A DNA stretch of 7,050 bases from Altererythrobacter sp. (GCA_024636575.1 JAGXGU010000030.1:1-7050); one strand, 5' to 3'. Shown: positions 1 to 6,782, counted from the first letter of the stretch. Translations and numbers: made by a program. The notes: a model not told the origin generated them from the sequence alone.

Positions 1-725
1 CCGGGGGCAGTGCGCGGGGCCTTTCCAGCGATCGGCGCGAGACGGGGTCGGACCTCGCCAACCGGTTGGCGCGCAGGTTGACCGGGGTTGAACTGAGCGA
101 CCCGATGAGCGGATTTTTCCTGACCGGTACCGCCCGCGTGCGGGCGCTGGCGCCGCGCCTGTCGGGCATCGGGTTCAAGGTGCTGCTGGATATTCTGGCC
201 ACTTCCCGCCCGCCGCTGGTGGTGCGGGAATTCCCGCTGCAACTGGCCCCGCGCCGCGCGGGCGCGAGCAAGCTGGACCGCGCGGTGGCATTCGAATTTC
301 TGGTCGGGCTGTATGAACGCAGTTTCGGCCAGTTCATCCCGGTCCGCTTTGCCCTGTTCGGCACCGTCGGCGGGGCGGGTGTGGTGGTCCATTTCGCAGT
401 GGTTGCGCTGCTGTTCCAGTTGCTCGGCAGCGGCTTTGCTTTCGCGCAGAGTATCGCAACCCTGGCGGCGATGAGTTTCAACTTCTGGCTCAACAATTTC
501 CTGACCTATCGCGACCGGCAATTGCGCGGGTTTTCCGCGATCGTTCAGGGCTGGCTGGGGTTCTGTGCGACCTGCGCGGTGGGGGCGTTCGCGAATGTGG
601 CGGCGGCCACCTATTTGCAGGCAAACGGGGTCAATTGGGCGCTGGCGGTAATCGCCGGGATCGCGCTGGGATCGGTGTGGAATTATGCGCTGTCGAGCAG
701 ATTTGTCTGGGGCCGGTTTGGTTAA
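1..725 (+). CDS. Polyprenyl-phosphate glycosyltransferase (GT2, DPM1-like) fused to GtrA domain, 5' end missing
   Basis: The reading frame is open from base 3 and the true start lies upstream of the window; the TTG at 66 is internal. About 240 residues are visible. The first ~110 are the end of a family 2 glycosyltransferase of the dolichol/polyprenyl-phosphate mannose synthase type: the stretch SDPMSGFF, then GIGFKVLLDIL and the basic FPLQLAPRRAGASKLD segment are typical of that group. From about base 345 a GtrA-like domain follows, with four hydrophobic segments and the characteristic NFWLNNFLTYRD and WNYALSSRFVWG patches. Family knowledge: the GT2 part transfers a sugar from a nucleotide donor to a polyprenyl phosphate at the cytoplasmic face, and GtrA domains are thought to help flip the product. 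The gene converges on a PMT-type transferase, a plausible user of its product; the two stops overlap by 4 bp (722-725). The sugar (mannose or other) cannot be read from the sequence, and the catalytic N-terminus is out of view. Confidence 0.88.
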   Translation, partial: GGSARGLSSDRRETGSDLANRLARRLTGVELSDPMSGFFLTGTARVRALAPRLSGIGFKVLLDILATSRPPLVVREFPLQLAPRRAGASKLDRAVAFEFLVGLYERSFGQFIPVRFALFGTVGGAGVVVHFAVVALLFQLLGSGFAFAQSIATLAAMSFNFWLNNFLTYRDRQLRGFSAIVQGWLGFCATCAVGAFANVAAATYLQANGVNWALAVIAGIALGSVWNYALSSRFVWGRFG

Positions 726-2002
726 CGCCAGCTGTCCAGCCACATCCAGTGGGCGAAACTTTGCGGGCCCGCCAGCGGGGCAGAGCTGAGGATCGGGTAA
801 AACCAGCCGAATACCGCAACGCTGCCTGCCAGAATGCCGCCCGCTATCGTGCGATTGCCGCGCCTCCACAATGCATCCAGCGCCAGAGCGAGGCCCGCCA
901 GCAGGAAGCAGCTCGGCAGGAAATAGTGGTAATAGAACTGGATCGGCTTGTTCACCGCCATCCAGAAAATGATGCTGGCGGCAAAGAACACGAACACCGC
1001 CAGCGCATCCCATCGTTTCCGGGCGATCCCGGCCCACAGGCACCATGCCATCGCAGGCAGGCCGATCAGCATGGTGAGCGGATTGCCGATCAACAGCACC
1101 CCGCGCTGCGCCCCGTCGACGGGCTCGTAAAGATACCAGATCGCGCGGATGTTCAGCAGCCAGTCGGGCCAGTTACTCTGATAGGGATGCGGCTGGATCA
1201 CGCTGGATTGCAGCGCCATGATGTCGCGGTGCAGGGCAATGAAACCGCCCGGCTCCAGCGCGCCCTGGGTGAAGAAATAGGCGGGCAGGAAGGTCAGCCA
1301 ATAGGTCAGCAGCGGCAGCACGCCGAGCCATACCCCGGCCTCCACCAGCGTCATGCCCGGCAGCGGCATCCCGCGCCGGCTCATCAGCAAGCGCCTGCGC
1401 CCGGCAAAGACTCGCAGCACCAGGAATCCGGCCCCGGGGATGATCACCAGCACTGCCGCGTTCCATTTCGACGCCATCGACAGGCCCAGCGCGATGCCCG
1501 CGACCGCCAGCCTGCGCCGTCCGGTCTCCGGTTCGCGCATCGCGGCGGCCAGTTGCCACAGGGCGATGGCGAAAAAACACACCATGAAAATGTCCAGCAT
1601 CGCGATCCGCGCGTGAACGAACAGGCTGAACCCGGAAGCCAGCAGCACTCCGAATGCCAGCACGGCAAAGCGTGACTGGCTGGCAAACCACAGTGCCCGG
1701 CAGAATGCGAATAATGCGCCCGCCCCGGCCAGGAGAGGGAAAATCCGCCAGCCAAACGGCCGGTCCCCGAACATGGCGATCCCTGCGGCAATGATTTCCT
1801 TGCCCAGCATCGGGTGTTCCCGGTTCAGCCATTCGGACCGGTCGAGCAACGCGCGCGCTGCGGGCAGGTAATGCACTTCGTCGAAATAGGGGGCCGAGGG
1901 GACCGACAGGCGGATCATGCCCAGCGCCGCGAAAATGAGCGCCAGCATCGCCGTCAGCGCAATGGGATCCTGCGGGTGTCTTTCGGGAAAGGGCGCGGTC
2001 AT
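722..2002 (-). CDS. PMT-family (dolichyl-phosphate-mannose-protein mannosyltransferase-like) membrane glycosyltransferase
   Basis: A 426-residue, very hydrophobic protein with many membrane segments. Near the N-terminus, after the first membrane helix, it has the acidic pair of PMT enzymes in PYFDEVHY (D41, E42), followed by an EHPMLGKE motif (about 62-69) that matches the HPPLGK signature. RIAMLD (132-137), ASKWN (about 178-181) and, in the C-terminal half, LHRDIMALQ and QPHPYQSNW complete the family pattern, including the PMT C-terminal four-helix region. Family members transfer a sugar from a polyprenyl-phosphate donor to protein Ser/Thr or another acceptor on the periplasmic side. At this length it lacks any MIR domain and is shorter than actinobacterial PMTs, as I recall them. 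A GTG at 2005 directly precedes the ATG at 2002; on the minus strand an AGAGG lies 8 nt before the ATG and 5 nt before the GTG, so either may be used. It converges with the GT2-GtrA gene and is divergent from metZ. The acceptor is unknown. Confidence 0.88.
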   Translation of the reverse strand: MTAPFPERHPQDPIALTAMLALIFAALGMIRLSVPSAPYFDEVHYLPAARALLDRSEWLNREHPMLGKEIIAAGIAMFGDRPFGWRIFPLLAGAGALFAFCRALWFASQSRFAVLAFGVLLASGFSLFVHARIAMLDIFMVCFFAIALWQLAAAMREPETGRRRLAVAGIALGLSMASKWNAAVLVIIPGAGFLVLRVFAGRRRLLMSRRGMPLPGMTLVEAGVWLGVLPLLTYWLTFLPAYFFTQGALEPGGFIALHRDIMALQSSVIQPHPYQSNWPDWLLNIRAIWYLYEPVDGAQRGVLLIGNPLTMLIGLPAMAWCLWAGIARKRWDALAVFVFFAASIIFWMAVNKPIQFYYHYFLPSCFLLAGLALALDALWRRGNRTIAGGILAGSVAVFGWFYPILSSAPLAGPQSFAHWMWLDSWR

Positions 2003-2145
2003 CACCTTTGCCTCTAGGCAGGGTAATGCGCAGCGACAAGTGCGTTCGCAGCAAGGGGAAGAAATCGCACCGGATCAATGCGGCAGGTGATCATTATGCC
2101 ACAAGTCTTGCCCGCGCATTCCCGCCGCACTAAGCACCGCGCAGT

Positions 2146-3354
2146 ATGAAAAAGACAACCGGAATGGACCGCACGGTCACCAGCACATGGCGCCCCGCAA
2201 CGCAGGCAGTGCGCGGCGGCACCTGGCGCAGCGAACATGGCGAGACGAGCGAGGCACTGTTCCTTACCTCCGGCTATACTTACGACGATGCCGCCACCGT
2301 GGCCGCGCGCTTTGCGGGCGAAGATCCGGGGATGACCTATTCCCGGCTGCAGAACCCGACCGTGGCGATGCTGGAAGAACGCATTGCGCTGATGGAAGGC
2401 GCAGAGGCGTGCCGCACCCAGGCGAGCGGCATGGCGGCGATGACTGCGGCGCTATTATGCCAATTATCCGCCGGTGACCACTGCGTTGCCGCGCGCGCGG
2501 CGTTCGGATCGTGCCGCTGGCTGGTGGATCATTTGCTGCCGCGTTTCGGGATCGAAACCACCGTGATCGACAGTGCGGACGATGCCGCATGGGAAGCCGC
2601 CATCCGGCCCAATACCAGGGTCTTCTTCTTCGAAAGTCCGGCCAACCCGACGCTGGATATCGTCGATATCGCCCGGGTGTGCGCGATTGCGAAGGCGCAC
2701 GGTATTATCAGCGTGGTGGATAACGCGTTTTGCAGCCCGGTGCTGCAACGGCCGATGGAATTCGGCGCCGATGTGGTTGCCTATTCCGCCACCAAACTGA
2801 TGGACGGGCAGGGCCGGGTTCTGGCCGGTGCGGTGTGCGGAACGCAGGAATTCATCGACGAGAAATTGCTGCCGTTCCAGCGCAACACCGGACCCAATCT
2901 GGCCCCGTTCAACGCATGGGTAGTGCTCAAGGGCCTGGAAACCCTGTCCCTGCGCGCCCACAGGCAGAGCGAGAATGCGCTGAAGCTGGGGCATTTCATG
3001 GAAACCCGCGTGCCGACCATGCTCCACCCCGGCCTGGCCAGCCATCCGCGCCACGAACTGGCGATGCGCCAGATGGATGCCTGCGGCCCGATCTTCAGCT
3101 TTGTGGTTGATGGGGGCAGGAGCCAGGCCCACGCCATCCTGGATGCGCTGAGACTGATCGATATTTCCAATAATATCGGTGATACACGCAGCCTGATGTG
3201 CCACCCCGCCAGCAGCACCCATGCCGCCATGGGCGAACAGGCGCGCGATGAAATGGGCGTGTCCGAAGGGATGCTGCGGATCAATGTCGGCCTGGAAGAC
3301 GTGGATGATTTGATCGAGGATATGGATCAGGCGCTGGCTGCAGCGGGATTGTAA
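2146..3354 (+). CDS. metZ: O-succinylhomoserine sulfhydrylase (MetZ), PLP-dependent
   Basis: A 402-residue member of the Cys/Met metabolism PLP enzyme family (fold type I). It forms homocysteine from an activated homoserine and sulfide in the cytoplasm, the direct-sulfhydrylation route to methionine. Visible landmarks: YSRLQNPT (Y65, R67, phosphate contacts from the partner subunit), ASGMAAM (S94-M96), FFESPANPTLDI, VVDNAF (D192, which pairs with the pyridine nitrogen), YSATKLMDGQGR with the Schiff-base lysine at K217, and LRINVGLED with R378 for the substrate carboxylate. The SATK-xMDGQGR context and the N-terminal WRPATQAVRGGT-WRSEHGE stretch favour MetZ over cystathionine gamma-synthase or beta-lyase. 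O-acetylhomoserine as substrate is not excluded. Start is uncertain: the ATG at 2146 has no clear Shine-Dalgarno, nor does the in-frame ATG at 2164, which would give 396 residues. The gene is complete with all key residues. It is divergent from the PMT gene (about 140 bp between) and is followed by a 225-bp spacer. Confidence 0.95.
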   Translation: MKKTTGMDRTVTSTWRPATQAVRGGTWRSEHGETSEALFLTSGYTYDDAATVAARFAGEDPGMTYSRLQNPTVAMLEERIALMEGAEACRTQASGMAAMTAALLCQLSAGDHCVAARAAFGSCRWLVDHLLPRFGIETTVIDSADDAAWEAAIRPNTRVFFFESPANPTLDIVDIARVCAIAKAHGIISVVDNAFCSPVLQRPMEFGADVVAYSATKLMDGQGRVLAGAVCGTQEFIDEKLLPFQRNTGPNLAPFNAWVVLKGLETLSLRAHRQSENALKLGHFMETRVPTMLHPGLASHPRHELAMRQMDACGPIFSFVVDGGRSQAHAILDALRLIDISNNIGDTRSLMCHPASSTHAAMGEQARDEMGVSEGMLRINVGLEDVDDLIEDMDQALAAAGL

Positions 3355-3355
3355 C

Positions 3356-3372
3356 CGCGAACCCGGCTCGCG
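3356..3372 (+). terminator. Weak candidate hairpin after metZ
   Basis: Immediately after the metZ stop, CGCGA (3356-3360) and TCGCG (3368-3372) form a 5-bp GC-rich stem around a 7-nt loop. No T tract follows, so this is not a convincing intrinsic terminator. It is recorded only because it is the sole stem directly behind the gene. Confidence 0.2.
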
Positions 3373-3446
3373 CGTGACAGATACGGCAATGCAATTGCGA
3401 TGTAACGATTCACGGTTTTGCCTAATGGGATGGTGAAAATATTTTA

Positions 3447-3513
3447 GCCAATTTTGGCGTTTTACACGCATTTTGGTATTGGCTGCGGGTCAGCATGGTT
3501 AATTTGCAGCCAA
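3447..3513. repeat. Cluster of TTGGC/GCCAA inverted repeats upstream of the diguanylate cyclase gene
   Basis: Within 67 bp there are four copies of one 5-mer in alternating orientation: GCCAA (3447-3451), TTGGC (3454-3458), TTGGC (3479-3483) and GCCAA (3509-3513). The first two make a compact dyad with a 2-bp centre. The last two are the ends of a perfect 8-bp inverted repeat, TTGGCTGC (3479-3486) and GCAGCCAA (3506-3513), separated by 19 bp. ATTTTGG is also repeated directly at 3451 and 3470. The whole spacer is markedly more AT-rich than the flanking genes. It could hold binding sites for a dimeric regulator or a structured 5' leader; neither can be decided from sequence alone. Confidence 0.5.
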
Positions 3514-3516
3514 CAG

Positions 3517-3550
3517 ATGCTTGATAAACTTATCTTTATTATCAAAGCAT
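3517..3550. repeat. AT-rich dyad 29 bp before the diguanylate cyclase start
   Basis: ATGC-TTGATAA (3517-3527) and TTATCAA-AGCAT (3539-3550) are inverted repeats: a perfect 7-bp TTGATAA/TTATCAA pair, extended by four more pairs beyond a single bulged base, around an 11-nt centre. The centre contains another TTATC (3530-3534) able to pair with the same left arm, so two alternative stems exist. No T tract follows on either strand, which argues against a terminator. Its position just before the coding start suggests an operator or a leader structure. This is an inference. Confidence 0.45.
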
Positions 3551-3579
3551 AAACCCTGAATCCGCTAGTGTGCCCGGCA

Positions 3580-5385
3580 ATGGAACGGGTGAAGATTTTT
3601 CTGTCGGCTATGGTCCGGCCAGTGGTCACGGGGGCGATATATTATCTGCTCGCGCACCTTTCGCTGGTTGCAGCAATGGGCAGTTACGGGATTGCCACGA
3701 TATGGGCGCCCAGCGGGGTTTTGCTGGGTATCCTGCTGCTGACCCGGCGGAACCGCTGGCCCGGGATCATCCTGGCGTGCGGGATCGCCGGCGTGACGGC
3801 CAATTACAACTCCAGTTCCGATTTCCTGCTCGCCTGCGGCTTGACCCTGGCCAATCTGGCCGAAAGCCTGCTGGTGATCCGCTTGCTGAGCCCGGAAGCG
3901 CGGCGTTTCGGGGTATTTGCCGAACCCTACCGGATTATCCAGTTTGCGGTCGCAGCAGTCATCGCCGGGCTGGTCAGCGCTACCATCGCGACCTATTTTG
4001 TCGGCGGATGGTCCGCCGCCGTATTCATTTCCTGGGCCACCACGGTGATCCTGGGCATGCTGATCGTAACCCCGATCATTGTTACCATGGCCTTTCATCT
4101 TTCCAGCAAACGTGATCCAATTACCGCAAGGGACGTTGCATATGGTGTTCTGGCCGTGTGCATGGTGGCATCCACCACTATATTGGTATTTGCCCAGGAT
4201 ACCTATCCACTGCTGTTCCTGCCGCTGGCTGCGGTTATCATGGTTACTTATCTTTTTGGTCCAACGGGCGCCGCAGGTAGTGTGTTTGTGATTGCGGTGA
4301 TTGGATCACTGGCAACGGCAAGCGGACATGGCCCGATTCCCGTCCTAGATGTGGAGCAGGAAACCAATGTCCTGTTCTTCCAGTTTTTCCTCGGCATCAC
4401 ATTGATATCATCGTTCCCGCTGGCGGCACTTCTGGCGCAGCGGTCCAGAAACCTTAGCGAACTTGAACAAAGCAACCGCATGCTGGAAATGGCGGAGCGG
4501 GCTGCCCATGTCGGCCATTGGCGGCTGGAACTACATTCCAACCAGCTGACTTTGTCGGACGAAGTATGCCGCATTCATGGCCGCGGTCCGGGCAGCCAGG
4601 CAAGTCTGCATGAAGCGATCAAGACCTATCACCCGGACGACCGGAAAATTGTTCTGGCAAGCCTGCACCATACCATGACAACCGGCGAGCCATTTTCGTT
4701 CGAAGCGCGGCTGATGCGTCCCGACGGGGAAATCCGCCATATCTGCAGCAGCGGCGCGCTGGAACGCGGGCCGACAAGCGACGGGCCAATCGCGATTTTC
4801 GGGATGCTGATGGATATCACTGAAAAGGTCGAATCCCTCAGCGAGTTGGAAAAAGCCCGCAACAAGGCTGAAACGGAGGCCCGCAATGCCGCGATCCTGG
4901 CGGAAACCGACCAATTGACCGGGCTCGCCAATCGGCGGAAAATCCTTGGTGATCTGCGGATTGAAATTGCACGGGCGGAAGCATTTGGCGCGCCGCTGAC
5001 GATTGCGGTGCTCGATGTCGATTATTTCAAGAGTATCAATGATACGCTGGGCCACGCGGCAGGGGACGAAGTTCTGGTCCAGATGGGAAAAATCTTTGCC
5101 GGCACATTGCGCAAGGTGGATATGGTGGGGCGCATCGGCGGCGAGGAGTTCGTGGTTATCCTGCCCGGCACATCTGCCCAGGCCGCTGTCCCGCTGGTCG
5201 AACGGCTGCGGGAAACCATCGCTGCAGCACATTGGCCGGGAACGCAGCTGAAACAGGTCACGGTCAGTATCGGGATTGCCAGCCATTCACACGGACAGGA
5301 TGACCGGGTGCTGATGCTGGCCGCGGACAAGGCGCTGTACAAGGCCAAGCGCGATGGGCGGAACCTGCTGCGGGTGGCGGCCTGA
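3580..5385 (+). CDS. Membrane diguanylate cyclase, MASE1-PAS-GGDEF
   Basis: A 601-residue inner-membrane signalling protein that makes c-di-GMP from two GTP. Residues ~10-290 are a MASE1-type sensor of about eight helices, with IWAPSGVLLG (41-50) matching the MASE1 WPPSG signature. A short coiled linker (LSELEQSNRMLEMAE) leads to a PAS domain (~300-420; HVGHWRLEL, YHPDDR, RLMRPDGEIRH, MDITEKV), then a second coiled linker and a GGDEF domain from DQLTGLANRR (444 on). The active motif is GGEEF (520-524) and the metal-binding aspartate of LDVDYFK is D479, so the enzyme should be active. RKVD (511-514), five residues before GGEEF, is an intact I-site for product inhibition. There is no EAL domain. 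The start is uncertain: GTG 3568, ATG 3580 and GTG 3589 are in frame and none has a good ribosome site; I chose the ATG. The gene lies between metZ and apaG with long spacers, so it is probably its own transcription unit. The signals sensed by MASE1 and PAS are unknown. Confidence 0.93.
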   Translation: MERVKIFLSAMVRPVVTGAIYYLLAHLSLVAAMGSYGIATIWAPSGVLLGILLLTRRNRWPGIILACGIAGVTANYNSSSDFLLACGLTLANLAESLLVIRLLSPEARRFGVFAEPYRIIQFAVAAVIAGLVSATIATYFVGGWSAAVFISWATTVILGMLIVTPIIVTMAFHLSSKRDPITARDVAYGVLAVCMVASTTILVFAQDTYPLLFLPLAAVIMVTYLFGPTGAAGSVFVIAVIGSLATASGHGPIPVLDVEQETNVLFFQFFLGITLISSFPLAALLAQRSRNLSELEQSNRMLEMAERAAHVGHWRLELHSNQLTLSDEVCRIHGRGPGSQASLHEAIKTYHPDDRKIVLASLHHTMTTGEPFSFEARLMRPDGEIRHICSSGALERGPTSDGPIAIFGMLMDITEKVESLSELEKARNKAETEARNAAILAETDQLTGLANRRKILGDLRIEIARAEAFGAPLTIAVLDVDYFKSINDTLGHAAGDEVLVQMGKIFAGTLRKVDMVGRIGGEEFVVILPGTSAQAAVPLVERLRETIAAAHWPGTQLKQVTVSIGIASHSHGQDDRVLMLAADKALYKAKRDGRNLLRVAA

Positions 5386-5443
5386 TATGCCGCGAGCCGA
5401 CCACAAAATCCGGTGAGCTTTCTGCCAGATTGCGCGCCGGGCC

Positions 5444-5473
5444 TTGGACAGCACGCATATTTCCGGTTATCTT
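5444..5473 (+). promoter_or_regulatory. Candidate apaG promoter
   Basis: TTGGAC (5444-5449) followed after 18 bp by TATCTT (5468-5473) resembles a housekeeping promoter, although both boxes are imperfect. Transcription would start around 5480, only a few bases before the apaG ATG at 5483. That would give a leaderless or nearly leaderless message and fit the lack of a ribosome site. The match is weak and could be chance. Confidence 0.3.
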
Positions 5474-5482
5474 CTGCGGGAC

Positions 5483-5881
5483 ATGAAAGAGCTATTCCAG
5501 CACGCCGCGATCACGCAGGGTATCACCGTCCGGGTGGCGGTCAGTTTTTTACCCGAACAATCGCAACCGGAATCGGGGAAATGGTTCTGGGTCTATCATA
5601 TTCGGTTGGAAAATGGTTCCGATCAGCAAGTCCAGTTGAAGCTGCGCCATTGGCGAATCACCGATGCGCGCGGATTGGTCAATCTTGTGGACGGCGAAGG
5701 AGTCGTGGGCGAAACCCCCATCCTGGCGCCCGGCCAGACGCATGATTATGTTTCCGGCTGTCCGCTGACCACGCCGCAGGGGTCGATGGAAGGATATTTC
5801 ACCTTCACCCGCGCCGATGGCGCCCCGTTCGAAGTTGCCATTCCCTATTTCCCGCTGGCGGCCCCGGCAACCGCGAAGTGA
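5483..5881 (+). CDS. apaG: ApaG family protein
   Basis: A 132-residue protein that looks like a complete ApaG (a small Ig/fibronectin-III-like beta-sandwich). Diagnostic stretches are WFWVYHIRLENGS, LRHWRITDARG (about 54-64), the glycine motif GEGVVG (71-76, matching the family GxGxxG reported to be able to bind pyrophosphate groups), ETPILAPGQ, YVSGCPLTTPQGSMEG and EVAIPYFPL. The molecular function is unsettled: it was named from the E. coli apaGH locus and is often labelled a Co2+/Mg2+ efflux protein, but it has no membrane segment, so a transporter role is unlikely. Neither apaH nor ksgA, its enterobacterial neighbours, is present here. A TTG at 5444 would add 13 residues, but the family normally starts near the MKELFQHA segment and the TTG sits in a promoter-like box, so ATG 5483 is preferred. 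Its TGA directly abuts the stop of the convergent LysR gene. Confidence 0.92.
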   Translation: MKELFQHAAITQGITVRVAVSFLPEQSQPESGKWFWVYHIRLENGSDQQVQLKLRHWRITDARGLVNLVDGEGVVGETPILAPGQTHDYVSGCPLTTPQGSMEGYFTFTRADGAPFEVAIPYFPLAAPATAK

Positions 5882-6763
5882 TCAGGTAAACCGCCAGCCA
5901 GCGGCGGGACCGGTCATGAGGTCGATAAAGGCGCGCACCTTGGGCGTGCGGGTCAGATCGACATGGGTGACCAGCCATAGCTGCACATCCCATTCCGCGC
6001 GCGGCGGCAGCACTTCCACCAGTTCGGGATGATCGGCGGCGAGATAGTGCGGCAGGAACCCGATGCCCACGCCAGCCAGCACGGCCGGGGTGTGGCTGGG
6101 GATGTCGCTACTGGCCAGCACGATATCCTGCGGCGGAATGTTCTCCGCCATCCATTTCATGAACGGCGCGCGGGGATTTGCCGCATCGCTGCCGATAAAT
6201 CGGTGGCCTGCCAATTCCGCCTCGCTGCCGGGCAGGCCGTATTGCGCGGCATAGCTGCGGTGCGCGTAAAGCCCGATCCGCATGGTTCCGGCGGCGCGCA
6301 CGACATTGTCCGGGTTCTGCGGCTTTGTTCCCACCCGCAGCGCGACATGCGCCTCCCCATATTCCAGCTTGGCCAGATCCTGACTGGCCAGGAAACGGGT
6401 CTTTACCCGTGGATAGCGCCGGCCGAATTCGGCAATCACCGGAAACAGATGTTCGGCCATCTGCCCGATCGAGGTGATTGCCAGATCGCCCTCGATCACC
6501 TCTGCCTGACGTTTGGCGTGCAGGAACAATTGGTCGAATTGTTCCTCGCTCGCCTCGGCAATGCGCAGCAGGCGGCGGCCGAGATCGGTGGGCAGGAAAC
6601 CGCGCCGGCTGCGCTGAAACAGTTTGGCGCCGAGCACCCCTTCCAGCGTATCAATATGCCGGGTGATGGTGGCGCGGTGGACATTGATCGCATCGGCAGC
6701 CGCGCTGACCGTGCCCAACCGGGCAACGGTGGCGGCGGTGCGTATTTCGTTCCAATGCTGCAT
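5882..6763 (-). CDS. LysR-family transcriptional regulator
   Basis: A 293-residue regulator of the usual LysR length. Residues ~2-61 form the winged helix-turn-helix: the TVSAAADAINVHRATITRHIDTLE segment contains the helix-turn-helix, followed by the wing with LGAKLFQRSRRGFLPTDLG. A linker helix (LLRIAEASEEQFDQLFLHAKRQ) leads to the periplasmic-binding-protein-like effector domain from about residue 90 (GDLAITSIGQMAEHLFPVI onward), which includes GVGIGFLPHYLA near the C-terminus. It has the common divergent arrangement with the flavoprotein gene at 6886, which is therefore its most likely target, possibly together with its own promoter. The start codon lacks a clear ribosome site. The effector cannot be predicted. 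Its stop directly abuts that of apaG, with no bases between. Confidence 0.93.
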   Translation of the reverse strand: MQHWNEIRTAATVARLGTVSAAADAINVHRATITRHIDTLEGVLGAKLFQRSRRGFLPTDLGRRLLRIAEASEEQFDQLFLHAKRQAEVIEGDLAITSIGQMAEHLFPVIAEFGRRYPRVKTRFLASQDLAKLEYGEAHVALRVGTKPQNPDNVVRAAGTMRIGLYAHRSYAAQYGLPGSEAELAGHRFIGSDAANPRAPFMKWMAENIPPQDIVLASSDIPSHTPAVLAGVGIGFLPHYLAADHPELVEVLPPRAEWDVQLWLVTHVDLTRTPKVRAFIDLMTGPAAGWRFT

Positions 6764-6782
6764 GGGTCTGCGTGGGTCCGGC

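Noticed and set aside
635..1675. Long plus-strand open frame of 346 codons opposite the PMT gene
   Set aside because: Its translation is rich in Arg, Gln, His and Pro with no domain pattern, and it lies antisense to a gene with clear PMT motifs; typical shadow frame in GC-rich DNA.
1173..2078. Minus-strand open frame of 301 codons in another phase of the PMT gene
   Set aside because: Low-complexity Arg/Gly/Ala-rich translation with no membrane pattern; the overlapping frame has the real PMT motifs.
2062..2110. SAM-II riboswitch before metZ
   Set aside because: There is a short CACC/GGTG stem and a loosely similar spacing, but the conserved UUUAA loop and GCUAAA segment are missing.
2464..3471. 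Minus-strand open frame of 335 codons opposite metZ
   Set aside because: Antisense to a complete MetZ with all catalytic residues; its His/Gln/Arg-rich translation resembles no family.
3400..3580. c-di-GMP riboswitch in the leader of the diguanylate cyclase gene
   Set aside because: No GEMM-type core, such as the conserved CACAGGGCAAACC-like segment or tetraloop receptor, is present; only simple inverted repeats.
3355..3580. Mobile element ends flanking the diguanylate cyclase gene
   Set aside because: The inverted repeats before the gene have no partners after 5385, there is no transposase or integrase and no target duplication was seen.
4531..5286. Minus-strand open frame of 251 codons opposite the PAS-GGDEF region
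   Set aside because: Antisense shadow of strongly conserved PAS and GGDEF codons.
5386..5482. Intrinsic terminator after the diguanylate cyclase gene
   Set aside because: No GC-rich stem followed by a T tract could be found in this 97-bp spacer.
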